Source: Siderastrea siderea
Taxonomy: Eukaryota; Cnidaria; Anthozoa; Scleractinia; Rhizangiidae
Direction of reading: 5' to 3'
Length of the DNA: 64,000 bases
Assembly (NCBI GenBank): GCA_964030785.1
Contig: OZ034969.1
Span: forward strand, 34,066,601-34,130,600
Each line of letters opens with the position of its first letter. Position 1 is the stretch's first letter. Below the pieces are notes generated by a model, which was not told the origin of the DNA, made no database searches, and saw only the letters and a program-made list of their open reading frames with translations. The position numbers and the translations under genes are program-made. Below are positions 34,946-46,294 of this stretch, piece after piece.

Positions 34946-35854
34946 CAATCTTTTGCCAGATGTGAAATATGACCAGTTCTTACTTAAATCTATCACTTAT
35001 TTTGATTACTGTATCATTTTACTTATCCACCTTAGCTATCCTTTCTAGGTTGTCGATCAATAAAATAATCTTCTGAGAAAGTCTTAAAAATTTTAAATAT
35101 GTTCACCTCATTTTAGTGTTTTCTTTTTAATTAATTTCCAACGATAGAATATTGGGGGAATATTTATTCAATTTAATTTTAGGAAGATATCTCACATACC
35201 TTTTCTTGTCCCTTACTAAATACCTATATTTTTGATAGTTTTTTGTTGTTGATTTCGGGGAATTTTCGGTCTCTCACTGTCCTTTTCATTCATTTTGACT
35301 TAGAACTGTAATTTCATTACATGTCAAATTAGTTTCTGTTACATTAATCCCAAACCTGTTACTCCTTTGTTAGCTCAGCTTTGTTGCGTGGTTGTTACTG
35401 TTTTTGTTATATTCTTGGCGTTTTAATAGGCACATGTTAACCTTTTTGTATTGATATCCCGCTGTGGTTTGTGTTCTCAGTGTAATGGTAATAGGACTGA
35501 GTGTCAGTGTGTGGTATGGCTTTGTAACAAGAAATCTAGGATTGTGCAGGTAAATCTCTGATCATCGGATTGGCGCTTACCGACGTTAAAACGTATTTAG
35601 GTGGGTAGCGGAAGAACCTGCTTTGATTCTCAGACGCCGTGCACATTATAATGGCACGGAAAAAATAAAACTGATAGGTATACTTCAAAATCTCTCCATG
35701 AATAAAAAAAATACCTTGAATATGAATAAACGGAACGGAGTAACAAGCTTACCTTGCATAATAACCAATTTTGAACCATCAACACTGAATAACAACAACA
35801 ACAAAACAGGCAATAAAATTACCAATTCCAATTCTGGCATCATGACATTTTCTT
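34946..35854. other. Intergenic, nothing recognised
   Basis: AT-rich. No exon, RNA gene or repeat family was recognised. The open frame 35623-35859 is Asn-rich low-complexity sequence. Confidence 0.4.
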
Positions 35855-36540
35855 TTTAACCAGTTTCTCCTTTTTTGTAGAAAAGAAATTGCATATCCCA
35901 TCCCTCACCGCACAGTGTAATGACTGCATGTCATATTATTATTATTACTGAAAAATGGAATAAAATAGAGTACAACTGATGTGATGTGATGCGATGTCGG
36001 GGAAATCAAGTATAGTAAGCTATAGTGCATGAGTGTGTGAGCTTGTGAGTATTAGGTGAATGAATGGATGGGTGAGTTGAATGATGGAATGTATGCCAAA
36101 ACTAGTGTGACTTGCATCAGTTCTGTGGCACTATGTCATCGAATGTTACATACTGCCAGAAATATTTCCCTCCAAGTCCAACCTTGATTCGTCGCTCGTG
36201 CCGTGCAATGTTCTTCTTCTAGGTTTGTAAATGAAATCGTTAAATATGATTTTAATTGAAAATAGCTATTCCCGGCTTCCTCACGCTCCTACGTATACCT
36301 CAAATGTCCTCAGTAGTGTGTTAGCTTTGCAACTAACATATATATATTTTTTAGATTTCATTTTTAGGCAAGGTCTTGGACACCAGATATTGGGGCAGTT
36401 CGTGCGATGTCGCCCCATTTGCAAAAATTGGCTATATTATATAGCCAATTAAGAATTCCGAATACCCGAATACCCAGTTTTCTTTTTTTTTTTTTATTCC
36501 TTAGGCTTACCGTCAGTGACTAAAACCGTACTCTCACGTT
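35855..36540 (+). repeat. Copy 2 of the ~650-bp dispersed direct repeat
   Basis: Same order of blocks as 21735-22510, in the same orientation, about 14.1 kb away. Flanks differ, so this is a dispersed repeat or a small segmental copy rather than a large duplication. Confidence 0.8.
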
Positions 36541-37490
36541 GAATATATGTTCTAAATGGAGTAACTGTCATGCACTTTAGTTTTGCAGGTGTGAAATTCG
36601 GTTTGCCGGGACATCGTTTTCATACGAACCTCGCGCTCGTAAACGTTTGAATCGATTCAAAATTCAAGGCTCTGAAAGATCGGAATAAATGGTAGCTTTC
36701 TGTGTTTGACCGCTTCGAAAGCGCAATGTACTGCAGGCAGGCGCCCTTCATAGAGGGAACTGTTTCGCAGGGATTAAAAACAAAGAGCAACGTCACTATT
36801 GGAGTTTCAGAGCCTTAAAATTTGAGTCAGTTAAAATGTTTACGTTGTGTCGAAGTTCATGCATGTCTGTAACGATAGGTCACCGATGTAACGATAAGTT
36901 TTTGGGCTATTGACAGTGTATTTACCAGCGCAGAGAACTCTGCAAATATCTGGTTTCTGAGTTGGCTTTAATACTTCGCTGGGGTGCAACGTTGAAGTGA
37001 CTAGTGAATAGGACTTTGCATGAATGGCGCACTCGTGACAAAAATGCCAAGGTACAGGTACTTCGCTTCTCATCTAATCACTAATCTGCAATAACAGAAG
37101 AAGCAGAAAACGCCTTTGGGCGTTAACAAAACGTCTTTATTCCATGTAGATTAAACATCGTAGATAAACCGCACTACAGAAACTGTGAATATCAATTGTT
37201 GTTATATTATCTGGAGTTTTCTCGCTACAACGGGCACATTCATTGGCTAGTTTATAGTCACATGACATCTAACAAAACAATTGTTTCTCAGAGAAACCAC
37301 ATGAGAGGGTAACATTGCGAAAGACGTCAATTATTTCAATGTTACCCGCGAATGTTGACCGCTTTTGCACGTGATCAGTGTATGACTGAGAGAGCCAAGA
37401 TGTTGTCGTATCCTTTCCACCCAGTCATTTTTAGGGTTTCAGGAGGTTTTCAGTAGGCAGTGTAGAACTGAGACTAAGTGCTTTTTCAAA
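36541..37490. other. Intergenic, nothing recognised
   Basis: No supported feature. Short frames only. Confidence 0.4.
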
Positions 37491-37818
37491 ATGGCGGGCG
37501 ATAAAGAAAAGATATCAAACTCATTCAAGAATCGGAGGGAAACAGGGACATTTCCAGAAGAATATGTGGAAATCAAAGACACGAGATAACAGACATTAAG
37601 GCGAAATTAAGGCGGTACTTTTGTTGAATTGTCGACATATTTCAGCACGTTCGGTGAGAACTCGAACTATGTACATGTCTCCTAGAGCTCATGATTCTCT
37701 ACATCACATGCTCTACTTATTTGAGAAGGACTTGGGCCGGTCATCTGGCACGTATGAAAGACAGCTGCCGGACAGAGAGGTTGACAAGTTGACAGTCCAG
37801 ATGAAGAAAACGCATTAA
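37491..37818 (+). pseudogene. Possible decayed coding fragment, unrecognised
   Basis: An ATG in good context (TTTTTCAAAATGG) opens 32 hydrophilic codons (MAGDKEKISNSFKNRRE) to a TAA at 37587-37589. Shifting frame near 37585 continues through ITDIKAKLRRYF. A further frame (37621-37818) ends in charged sequence (LPDREVDKLTVQMKKTH). The composition looks protein-like across frame changes, suggesting a frameshifted copy of a small gene. No family is recognised. Confidence 0.25.
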
Positions 37819-38329
37819 GAGCTCCCGGCATAACCCTTTAACTCCAAATAGTGATCAGAATTATAACATACATGTCACGAGAATTAAGGAAACGATCACC
37901 ACAGATGAACCGTCTTGATGTTAAAACAATTTCCCCCAATGGCTACTCAATGAACGGTATGCAGAGACCAGTAAGGAGAATTTGTATAACGATGCTGGGA
38001 CTGAAAGGATTAGAGAGGTGACTTTTGAAATTTGATGAAGCAAGTAACCGGAACGAGAAAAGCGGAAAGAGTTTTCCATCGTACAGTGTATGACCTTAAC
38101 CACTGAAACATTTTTGCGCACGAAATTGCACTCAACAACTTCAAATTAAAGTAGAATTAGATGCAATTTAAATGCCTGCAATCGGTCAGCGTGTCCCTGC
38201 ACCTTTTAAAAAGGTTAACACGAGAAAGATGACGAAAATATACGATTCAGGAAAAGTGCTCTTAAGTTACAGGATCAATATAATGTCATACTAAATATTT
38301 TGTGGTTTCAGGAAAATTATTACATTTTT

Positions 38330-40010
38330 AATGTCATATTTTGTGCCATTCTTGTTAGCCTGAACAAGCTCCTTAGCGAGGGATATGGATCTGTTCCACA
38401 TAATATCATGGGTAAAAAATAGTGCAGTTGTTGAATTATCGAAGGTGGCATGCTATAAGAAAGTTGGAAAATACGATTGTTTACGTGGTTTTCACATTCC
38501 AATACCATCAAACGGAACGCTTGGGACGCGATCAGATGCGACGTGTTAGGTAACATGTGATCGCATATAGTCCAAAAGTACCCGAAAATAGAGTGAAATC
38601 TGGCTTTAAGCCCTAATCGAGTTTATATCAGGTCTCTACCTTGTAGTGAAATTATAATGACTTGACAGATGACGCAAAAAATTAAGCAAACCCGTTGCAC
38701 TACTGAATTTTTATGGATTGTTTGTTTTCAAGTTTATTTAGCATGATCATATCTTCTGAAACTCAGAAAACCATTTGAAATCTGGTGAGAAGTACCACTG
38801 AAAATCAAAACTGACCCGCAAACTGCCAACGAAGGCAACTGGAAAGGATTGGACTATGTTGACGACCACACTCAAAATCATCGGCTCGGCAAGCATTGCG
38901 TGCTTATCGTCGCATTATGCGCCAAAGCGTCAAATACTAAATAACTAACTAAATAAATAAATAAATAAATAAAGCTAGAGTCAACGGAAGTGATGGCAAA
39001 AGAACGAGCCTTGTTCATGAGAAAGCACGCAGCAATATCGGTCCACATGTATGCGGACATGGGACGACCTTGATCTTGCGTGGCTATAAATACGATGTGA
39101 TACTACTATGGGTACACAATAGTGTGGTTGTGAAAGGGGCAGGCTATTAAAAAGTGCGAAAAAACGAGTGTTTACGTGGTTTTCACAGTCCAATACCTTC
39201 AAAACGTATCGAAACGTTTGAAGCGTGACGCCACGTGTTGGTTATCATATAGTCGTGCTTACACCAAAAATACCCAACAATACAGAAGAATCTTGACAAC
39301 TTCTCACTAACACGAATCAAAATTAGTCTCTCTTAGTTTTATTCTAAATTTAACACCCAATAACTCGATATCAGGAAACCTCTTACGGTTGCTTTCCCGG
39401 ACGGTTCGAGTTACCGGGATTCTAATGTATACGGAATTGCTTTACGAAGTGACGCAAAGCACAAAATTTTGGCAAACCTGTTAGACTAATGAATTTTTTT
39501 GCCTTGTTTATTTTCAAGATTGTTTTACATGCACATACATTCTGGAACTCAGAAAATTGCTTGAAATCCAATAAGAGGTATGACTTGTTATAGAAAATTA
39601 ATTGTGTTACACATGCAGTCTCATTTGACACCTCTGAGGACGGTACCCCTTCCCCCGTTCAATGTTGTACAAACCGCTGGCTTTTCTGACAGCCAGAAAA
39701 AAGCACATTTTCTAGTCTTTTCAACATTGCAAAGGGAGGAAGGGGAGAAATCGGCAAAGTGTCCCAAGATTATTGGCCGAGACTATGGCATTCCTATGAT
39801 TGCGTCATATAGCAAAATGTCAAGAAGACAGAGAAGGCAAAGACAAAGCCGCAGGGACAGCGGGATTAGTAGCGCAGGACCACAAATCGGTCCGCTTATA
39901 GACGGAAATGGGATGACCGTGAACTTGCGTGGGCTAATATTATGGGTGCAAAATAGTGTAATGGCTGAAAAAGGTGGTCTATTAAAAAATGGTAGCAATT
40001 GGTGAGCTAA
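38330..40010 (+). repeat. Array of three diverged repeat copies
   Basis: The blocks ATGGGTA.A.AATAGTG, GGCTATTAAAAA, TGTTTACGTGGTTTTCACA, CCAATACC(A/T)TCAAA and GTGACGC occur in the same order near 38400-38700 and 39100-39500. The first part recurs near 39940-39990. A fourth, partial copy lies at 41700-41930. The 141-codon frame at 39580-40005 lies within this repeat. Confidence 0.65.
38941..38972. repeat. (AAAT)n tract
   Basis: Tetranucleotide microsatellite between the first and second repeat copies. Confidence 0.9.
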
Positions 40011-40058
40011 TGGATTAAATGTGCCAGAATGTGTGATGCGGGGGGACGAATTGTGTAA

Positions 40059-40608
40059 CCCTATTCAGCCGGGGAGGGGGCGGGGTTCAGCCCGCGTAGA
40101 CTTTAAACGTTTATAATAGGCAAGCGAAAGCCATCAAACTTGGTAACGTTTCCTAAAATTTATCTGGGAACAATTTGTCCATCAATGTGACGTTATCATG
40201 CCAACCACTTTTGAAAAGAGTTTTTTCTGAATTTTGAATTTCCCTCTTATTAGTGAAAATTATAACTTTTTTGAAGTAATTATTACATTTTTTCGATCAT
40301 TTTCTTGTTATTTTATTGATTTTGGTCACTTCTTGATCAATTTTGATGTTTTTTGAAGGCTTAGGAAAGATCAAGAAATCCAAAATGGAGGATCCAAAAT
40401 GGTCCCCGTTTGAGAACATGGCTTTATTCTGAAGTCATGTGACGTCATCACCTTATCTTGCGGACCTCAAAGGAAACGTTTTTGGACGTTCTATCTGTCC
40501 TCTGTGTTTTGTTGTCAGACTTTTAATATTCACAAAGCTAAGGAGGCGGGACAGAATCCGCCCCTTCCTCGGTCCCAGAAGACCAAAAAAGCCCCTGTGT
40601 GAATAGGG
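40059..40608 (-). mobile_element. 550-bp piggyBac-like MITE, family 2
   Basis: Ends CCCTATTCAGCCGGGG and TGAATAGGG, with TTAA at the right and a degenerate GTAA at the left. It is homologous in opposite orientation to 45019-45576 (shared blocks CAGAATCCGCC, ACGTTTATAA, GGACCTCAAAGGAAAC, and GTGACGTCA sites). Confidence 0.75.
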
Positions 40609-41699
40609 TTAAATTATCTATTAGTCGAAGGTACTACCCCACACTTTGTTTATTACGATTTTCGAAAACTCATCGGTTTTTTTTTTTTAAGTACTGCACT
40701 GGCTTTGCGAGTGCGGGTATTGTTATTTGCCCGATGTTTTCTGTGTTTGGCCTTAGAATTTGTCCAGTTCGTTTTTTAATTGCATAACAGGGACGAGTTT
40801 TGTCGCACTAGAATTCAACGTAATTCAACCTCTTAACCTCCTACCCACAAACCAATCTGGATTGATCAAATGTAACGATGTTTTGTGATTGGCAGTGAAA
40901 TCGTCCGTGCTATAGGTTTTTATTTATTTGTTTTATTTTATTTGACGTTTTATTTTAACTACGTACAAAGTGGCTAAATCTGCCGATGCATTGAAATAAA
41001 ACATATTATCACGAATAATAAATGGTTTTGGTGTTTCTGAAACAATTTTACCAGTTCGGCGTATCCCAGTTGAAAAATTGAAAGCAGTTGACCTAAAACA
41101 ATTATTGTATAGAATTCAGCTTTTAGCTGCTTTTAAACGGTTTCAACAGAAAACGCGTATAAGACAAGCGATTGACCTAAAGTACTATTGTAAAACATGT
41201 GCTATTGTAATTCCCTTATCCTGTAGACTGATTACTTGGTTAATAGTTGTGTCAGTATTTTACGATGGTTTTGTGGCAGAACGAAGAACGCTGTTTTTTA
41301 CGAACAAACTAACCTTTCGTTTTTCAATTTTTCTGCTGACCGAAACACGGGCTCAAAAACGTTTATGAATTTTTGTATTGTTGGTCACCTAGCCCCAACG
41401 ACAAGTCGCACCCCTTCGACGCAAGGGTTTGGTACCAGTGAAACAAAAATAGTTTGCATCAGTTAAATTGGAAAAGTTACTTACCTGAGTCTCGTTCTTA
41501 TTATGTCATGCAAATCAATACGTGGAATTGAGAACGGGACAGCATGAGGGCCTGTGACCACGCAAGGGCCGAACTCACCAGTTTATTGTTCTAGCTAACC
41601 GAGCCGAAATTACTTGGTAAACTTGCGGTTACGTTAACAGAACCAGGAAGTTACAACAAAGTTCAGGTTCTCGTGTCCCATTTCATTTCGACCAACTCG

Positions 41700-41930
41700 T
41701 GCGAGAGTTAACATGTTTTTCACAGTCCAATGCCTTCAGAACTTTTCGAGACGTCAGAAGCGTGACGCAACGTGTTGGTTAACAGAGTGTTCGGGTCAGT
41801 GTTTTTCCTTATGGTTCGCGTTATCAGGATTCCGCTGTGTAGTGAAATTATTATGGAGTGACGCATGGCACAGAAATTAGTCAGTCTACTGAATTTTTAT
41901 CGCTGGTCTAGTTTCAATATGAAGTTACGT
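41700..41930 (+). repeat. Partial fourth copy of the 38.3-40-kb repeat
   Basis: Shares TTTTCACAGTCCAATGCCTTC, AGCGTGACGCAACGTGTTGG and TAGTGAAATTAT.ATGGAGTGACGCA-type sequence with the array upstream. Confidence 0.65.
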
Positions 41931-43042
41931 GGACATATATTTGGTACAAATTTTAAAAAGGTTATCTAAAGTATTGACAGGATGATTATTACGGTGCGGA
42001 GACGCGCAGCGTTTTTTTTTTTACTGCAAGAAATATACGCTGGCAGGAAATAATTCAAGAGGTTTACGTTTTCTGTGGCCGGAAACTGAGCAACATAATG
42101 TATTGATGGTTGGTTAAACCCATTCCACATCAAAATTGACAGCCCTATTATCTTTAGGTAACACATACATACTTCATTCGAAGATCTATCAAACCTCGAT
42201 GCGTAAATCAGGTGTGACGGCCTAGAATACTAAATCAATTGTCGTTAGCTCATGATAGAGAGCCGATATAACGATATATCATTCCTCGTTCCTTAGTGCT
42301 TATTTCGAAGTTGTGTGTGATTGTTCAACAACTAACAGAAAATCAAATACAACGTAAGAAGAGACGGAAGCCTACGAAAAGCTAAGGTGAGCAGGTCTTT
42401 TGCGAGACTGTTTATTTGATAACATCGATCCTTTCATTTAACTACCTTCGTGGAGACTCAGAGATAGATATAAGGAAGGAATACAGAGGATGCTAAGATG
42501 ACCATGAAATGCACTTTCACGAAAACCAACAACTTTCAATCGGAAATGTTAAAACTTTCCTTCGTACTATACTGTACATGATTCTAATTTTCGCTTACTG
42601 GAAATTTTCGGGAAAAACTGAATGATGGACTTTCCTTGTAATAATGGAATAAAGGATTTTTGTGCAATTGTAGTTGAGTAAGGATTAAAAACATTTGTAA
42701 GTAACGAGAACATTTGTGAGCATTCATCGTCACGGTACAGTCGGAAGCCCATGGTACTATCCAACCCGCACGATATCCAGCGTGAGTCCGTGTGCGGGTC
42801 GCGCCGGATCCAACTAAGATGAGCTAGGATAAGTTTGATAGGCCTGGCACAACTTATCAAACACCTGTTGTTTGTAACTTGAACTATTAAAAAACATATT
42901 TGAACTATTATTTGCTTTACCAAGAGGATTTTTATACTTGCCCACTAAAAGAGGAAGTTGTCGAAATGTCGTGTTTTTATCGCTCATTCTTTTATTATTG
43001 AATATTAATATATGAAATAATCATATATTTGAACTGCGGATA
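41931..43042. other. Intergenic, nothing recognised
   Basis: No supported exon or repeat. The minus-strand frame 42567-42923 has no recognisable domain. Confidence 0.4.
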
Positions 43043-43122
43043 AAGATAGAATTATATGAAGATCATCGTAGTGAAGGTGTTTCAACTTAAGCAGTTGAAA
43101 AAAAGAAACCTGAAAAAATTTA

Positions 43123-43195
43123 GGCTTGAACGGGAATCGAACCCATGACCGCTGCGATACCGGTGCTGCGCTCTAACCAACTGAGCTATCAAGCC
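43123..43195 (-). tRNA. tRNA-Thr(GGT)-like gene, left arm
   Basis: 73 nt. The acceptor stem GGCTTGA/TCAAGCC is perfect. The A box TAGCTCAGTTGG and B box GGTTCGATTCC fit the Pol III consensus, and the T arm ATGGG/CCCGT pairs apart from ordinary end effects. A T6 terminator follows a few bases downstream. The anticodon position reads GGT, but position 33 is C and the anticodon stem has A-A and A-C mismatches. Transcription is plausible; decoding is doubtful. Confidence 0.6.
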
Positions 43196-43298
43196 AACTG
43201 GGAGCTGGTCAATTGAGAGTTCGTATCTATCCCGAACTCTCAATTGGTCAATTGAGAGTTCGTATTTATACGAACTCTCAATTGACCAGCTCCCAGTT

Positions 43299-43371
43299 TG
43301 CTTGATAGCTCAGTTGGTTAGAGCGCTGCACCGGTATCGCAGAGGTCATGGGTTCGATTCCCGTTCAAGCC
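43299..43371 (+). tRNA. tRNA-Thr(GGT)-like gene, right arm
   Basis: 73 nt mirror copy of the left arm. The first base is T instead of G, breaking the top acceptor pair. The anticodon stem is better than in the left arm (four pairs of CTGC/GCAG), again with A31-C39 and C33. Boxes A and B are intact and T6 follows. Classed as tRNA-derived repeat. Confidence 0.6.
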
Positions 43372-43456
43372 TGAATTTTTTCAGGTTTCGTCGTTTCAAC
43401 TGCTTAAGTTGAAACACCTTCACTGCGATGGTCTTCATATAATTCTATCTTTTATT

Positions 43457-43505
43457 ATCATGATTATTATTATTATTATTATTATTACTATTATTATTAT
43501 TTATA
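43457..43505. repeat. (TTA)n microsatellite
   Basis: Triplet tract directly between the palindrome and the next MITE. Confidence 0.9.
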
Positions 43506-43518
43506 TCCATGCGAGTCA

Positions 43519-43684
43519 ATAGCCCTTTTCACAGTTAACTCTTCTCATTTGCATTACAATATATTTGCACCTGGATGTGAGGCAATTTCGGGCAAAAAGT
43601 GCAAAATTGCCCGAAATTGCCTCACTTCCAAGTTCAAAAACATTGTAATGCAAATGAGAAAAGGTAACCGTGAAAAGGGCTATT
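43519..43684. mobile_element. 166-bp MITE with AATAGCCCTTTTCAC termini
   Basis: Complete copy: left AATAGCCCTTTTCACAGTTA, right complement GTAACCGTGAAAAGGGCTATT-like. Inner arms ATTTGCATTACAAT and GTGAGGCAATTTCGGGC also pair, so the element folds into one hairpin. The same family lies at 13945-14084. Confidence 0.9.
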
Positions 43685-45014
43685 CTGATGGTCGTGACAA
43701 CACTAATGACCGCACAGTCGACGTCCGTACCCACCATGCTTCATATAAAATATTGGAAGTGTCTGTGAATACTCGCACGTTTACGTACCGGTAAAAAAAG
43801 TCGGACTACGCAAGGGCTGACGCATTAAGTCTAAACCCTAAAAAGGAAGTACTTCCATGGATTTTTTATCTTATGTAAAACGGATATTAAGGGATTTAGA
43901 GCAATAACCCTTCACTCGACACTAACAGGAGCAGAGTTCGGATGGCCGTTATCACAGGAGAAATGTAGGCTGAAGTCAACAATGTGGCCGCTAATTTCTT
44001 GTTCGCTCGATTCTCACTACGGTAATTTTAACTAATTAAAATGAAAACATTTGTTTTAAAAGCTCAAGATGTAAAGGAAATTAAAATAGCCTTGAATTTA
44101 ATTTCCGCGTCGAAAGGATTTGCTTGAGAGTTACATAATTTCTTCACTCGAGGCGAACGTTGACCGCCTTTTGCGTCCCCAGGCAAACAAATGCTTATGT
44201 GAATGAAATCTTATGTTTATGAAGGTTTGTTGTCCCTTTTTTCTGTGGTAATTCAATCAAGGAATTTCATAATTAAATAAGTGATCTTATATATCTAAGC
44301 TTAATCTCTCATTGCAGTTTAGCGCGTAGTTTTCAAGATATTTCTGCAATGCACTTTAATTTCTTTTATTTAATAGTGTTTATCTAGAGCGCCGGATCAG
44401 GGTACAAATCCAGATCAGTTCTCTAACACAAAAATAAGTTTCATGATAGCACGGCTTAAGCTTAGCCTTTTTTAATGTTTTGCACATATAGACTCGAACA
44501 CTATCACTCCCACCTAAACCGGAACTGGCAGTTTCAGTTAGACACTTTCGAGTAATTTCAATTTGTTTTTCCGACCTTTACCATTAAGATAAAGCAATCA
44601 TTTGTACAAGGTGCGTTGTCCCTTCCCGAAGTTGGTTGTTTCTTTTCGAGGGTAATGAAGCGTATCTTGGGCATTCAGCGGATGACCGAACGATTTCAAT
44701 GTGTTAGTTGTTCTTCAGAGGCTAGAGAAAGTAAACAAACATTTTTTTAATTGAAGCAACAAATACGGCAGCGTATAACCCGGTTAATGGTCTATAAAAT
44801 CTAAAAAGAAAACTTACCACCTCTCGGCCTGGAAAACTGTCAGCATCTGCACCAGCCGTTTCATTGGCTGTATGCATATCCCTTAGACATATTTCCCAAA
44901 TATAATTGGACTCGAAAAGTTTCAGAACGTTCTCTTAGAAACAAACACCAGCTTATTCCTTGGGAACTTTGCTGAAAAGCTTGCCTATCTCTACATATAT
45001 GTCGCCTTCTTTAA
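43685..45014. other. Intergenic, nothing recognised
   Basis: AT-rich sequence with no supported feature. Confidence 0.4.
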
Positions 45015-45018
45015 TTAA

Positions 45019-45576
45019 CCCCATTCAGACCGGGCTTTTTTGGGTCTTGTGGGATGGGGGGGGGGGGGAAATTCGCCCCCACCTCTTAACTCCGAGAATA
45101 TTAAAGCTATGACAACGAAACTTAAAGGACAGATAGTACGTCCAAAAATGTTTCCATTGAGGTCCGCAACCTCAACTGGTGACGTCATATGACGTCAAAA
45201 TGACGGTTTGTTCTCTAAGGGCGGCCATCTTGGATCCACCATCTTGGATTTCTTCAATTTTCCAAAAACCTTTAAAAACCGCCAAAATTGACCAAGAATT
45301 GCTCAAAATCAATAAATTAACAAGGACATGATCTTCTAAAAAGTAATGTTTTTTGATTTAAAAAGAAAGAAATTCAAAATTCTGAAAAAACTGCTTGTCA
45401 AAAAGTGGTTGCCATGGCAACGTCAAACTTCATAGACAAGGACTTACTACACAAAATGTTTGCAGATACATTTTAGGAAAAGTCACCAAGTTTGGTGACT
45501 TTATCTTGCTTATTAAAAAAGTTATAAACGTCCAAACTCCGTGCGGGCAGAATCCGCCTCCCCGGTCTGAATAGGG
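45019..45576 (+). mobile_element. 558-bp piggyBac-like MITE, family 2, intact TTAA
   Basis: Flanked by TTAA at 45015-45018 and 45577-45580. Inverted ends CCCCATTCAGACCGGG and CCGGTCTGAATAGGG. The interior has no coding capacity and includes GTGACGTCATATGACGTCA and a G-run. Homologous to 40059-40608 in reverse. Confidence 0.88.
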
Positions 45577-45589
45577 TTAAAGAAACTTT

Positions 45590-45720
45590 ACTCCACATTG
45601 TCTCTCTCCACCTATGCGCTGAAGTAACTCTGCGATGGGCTAGTATCCCATCTAGGGGGGGGGGGGGAGACAGAAGAAGCTATACTCTTAGTTGCTTCAT
45701 GGTACAGAAAGAGGGTTAAG
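45590..45720 (+). repeat. SINE-like repeat, copy 2 (partial)
   Basis: Shares CTCTGCGATGGGCTAGTATC, a G-run, and TTAGTTGCTTCATGGTAC with the copy at 34750-34945. The 5' part is shorter and diverged. Confidence 0.6.
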
Positions 45721-46149
45721 CTCCCGCCTTGTGGTCCTCTTGTTGCTCCTGTGCGAATTTACCATTATTGTTGATTATAGGATTTTTTATTGGCGCTTGT
45801 CACTTTTAAAATAGTACCAGTTAAAAGCTGTAAAACCTGAATTAAATCCTACACCAATAACTCCCTCGACACCCCGACTGTTTTGTAATGACAAAAACTA
45901 CCAACAATATTCAGGATAAAAAAATATATGTACAAGATGAAAAACTTGCACAAACACAACATGGCAATTTAACACACAACTAGAGCCAATTTATAACCCT
46001 TGCAAATTTAAGTTAATGCGACAACCAGGCATAGTCTCATTGTGTGACATACAAACAGGCCAAAGCCTTATTGCTGAAAGGCCATTCAAGGTCCTCTCCC
46101 ACTTGCAGACAACATCCTATTTCCATTTGGCCAATCGCATGAAGGCTTT

Positions 46150-46176
46150 CACGTGTAAACAGTCATGTCATAAATA
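46150..46176 (+). promoter_or_regulatory. Putative promoter of gene B: E-box and TATA-like box
   Basis: CACGTG at 46150-46155 and CATAAATA at 46169-46176, about 120 bp before the start codon. Gene A has the same two motif types in its promoter. The bases directly before the ATG (TTTCCCTCTATCACAG) also look like a splice acceptor, so a noncoding first exon upstream is possible. Confidence 0.4.
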
Positions 46177-46294
46177 AGTGTTTCCTGTTTCACTCTTGCA
46201 AAAAGCTTCAAGCTTTAGTTCTGCGCTGCAATCCTGGTACACAATTTATATCTGACAAACTGCTTCCTTAGAATTTTATTTCCCTCTATCACAG

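Larger units (their letters stand above)
43043..43456. mobile_element. 414-bp palindrome carrying two convergent-arm tRNA-like genes
   Basis: The left arm begins GATAAAGATAGAATTATATG and the right arm ends with its complement. Each arm contains, from outside in, GAAGGTGTTTCAACTTAAGC or its complement, an AAAAAATT/AATTTTTT block, a tRNA-like sequence and CTGGGAGCTGG. A 102-bp palindrome of GAGAGTTCG units (43197-43298) forms the centre. It is the same repeat as at 15.3 kb, in an inverted-duplicate form. Confidence 0.85.

Noticed and set aside
39580..40005. 141-codon plus-strand open frame
   Set aside because: It lies in the diverged repeat array at 38.3-40 kb; the equivalent region of the other copies is not open and no domain is recognisable.
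43123..43371. Two functional threonine tRNA genes
   Set aside because: The position-33 U is replaced by C, anticodon-stem mismatches are present, and the sequence belongs to a dispersed repeat; kept only as tRNA-like.
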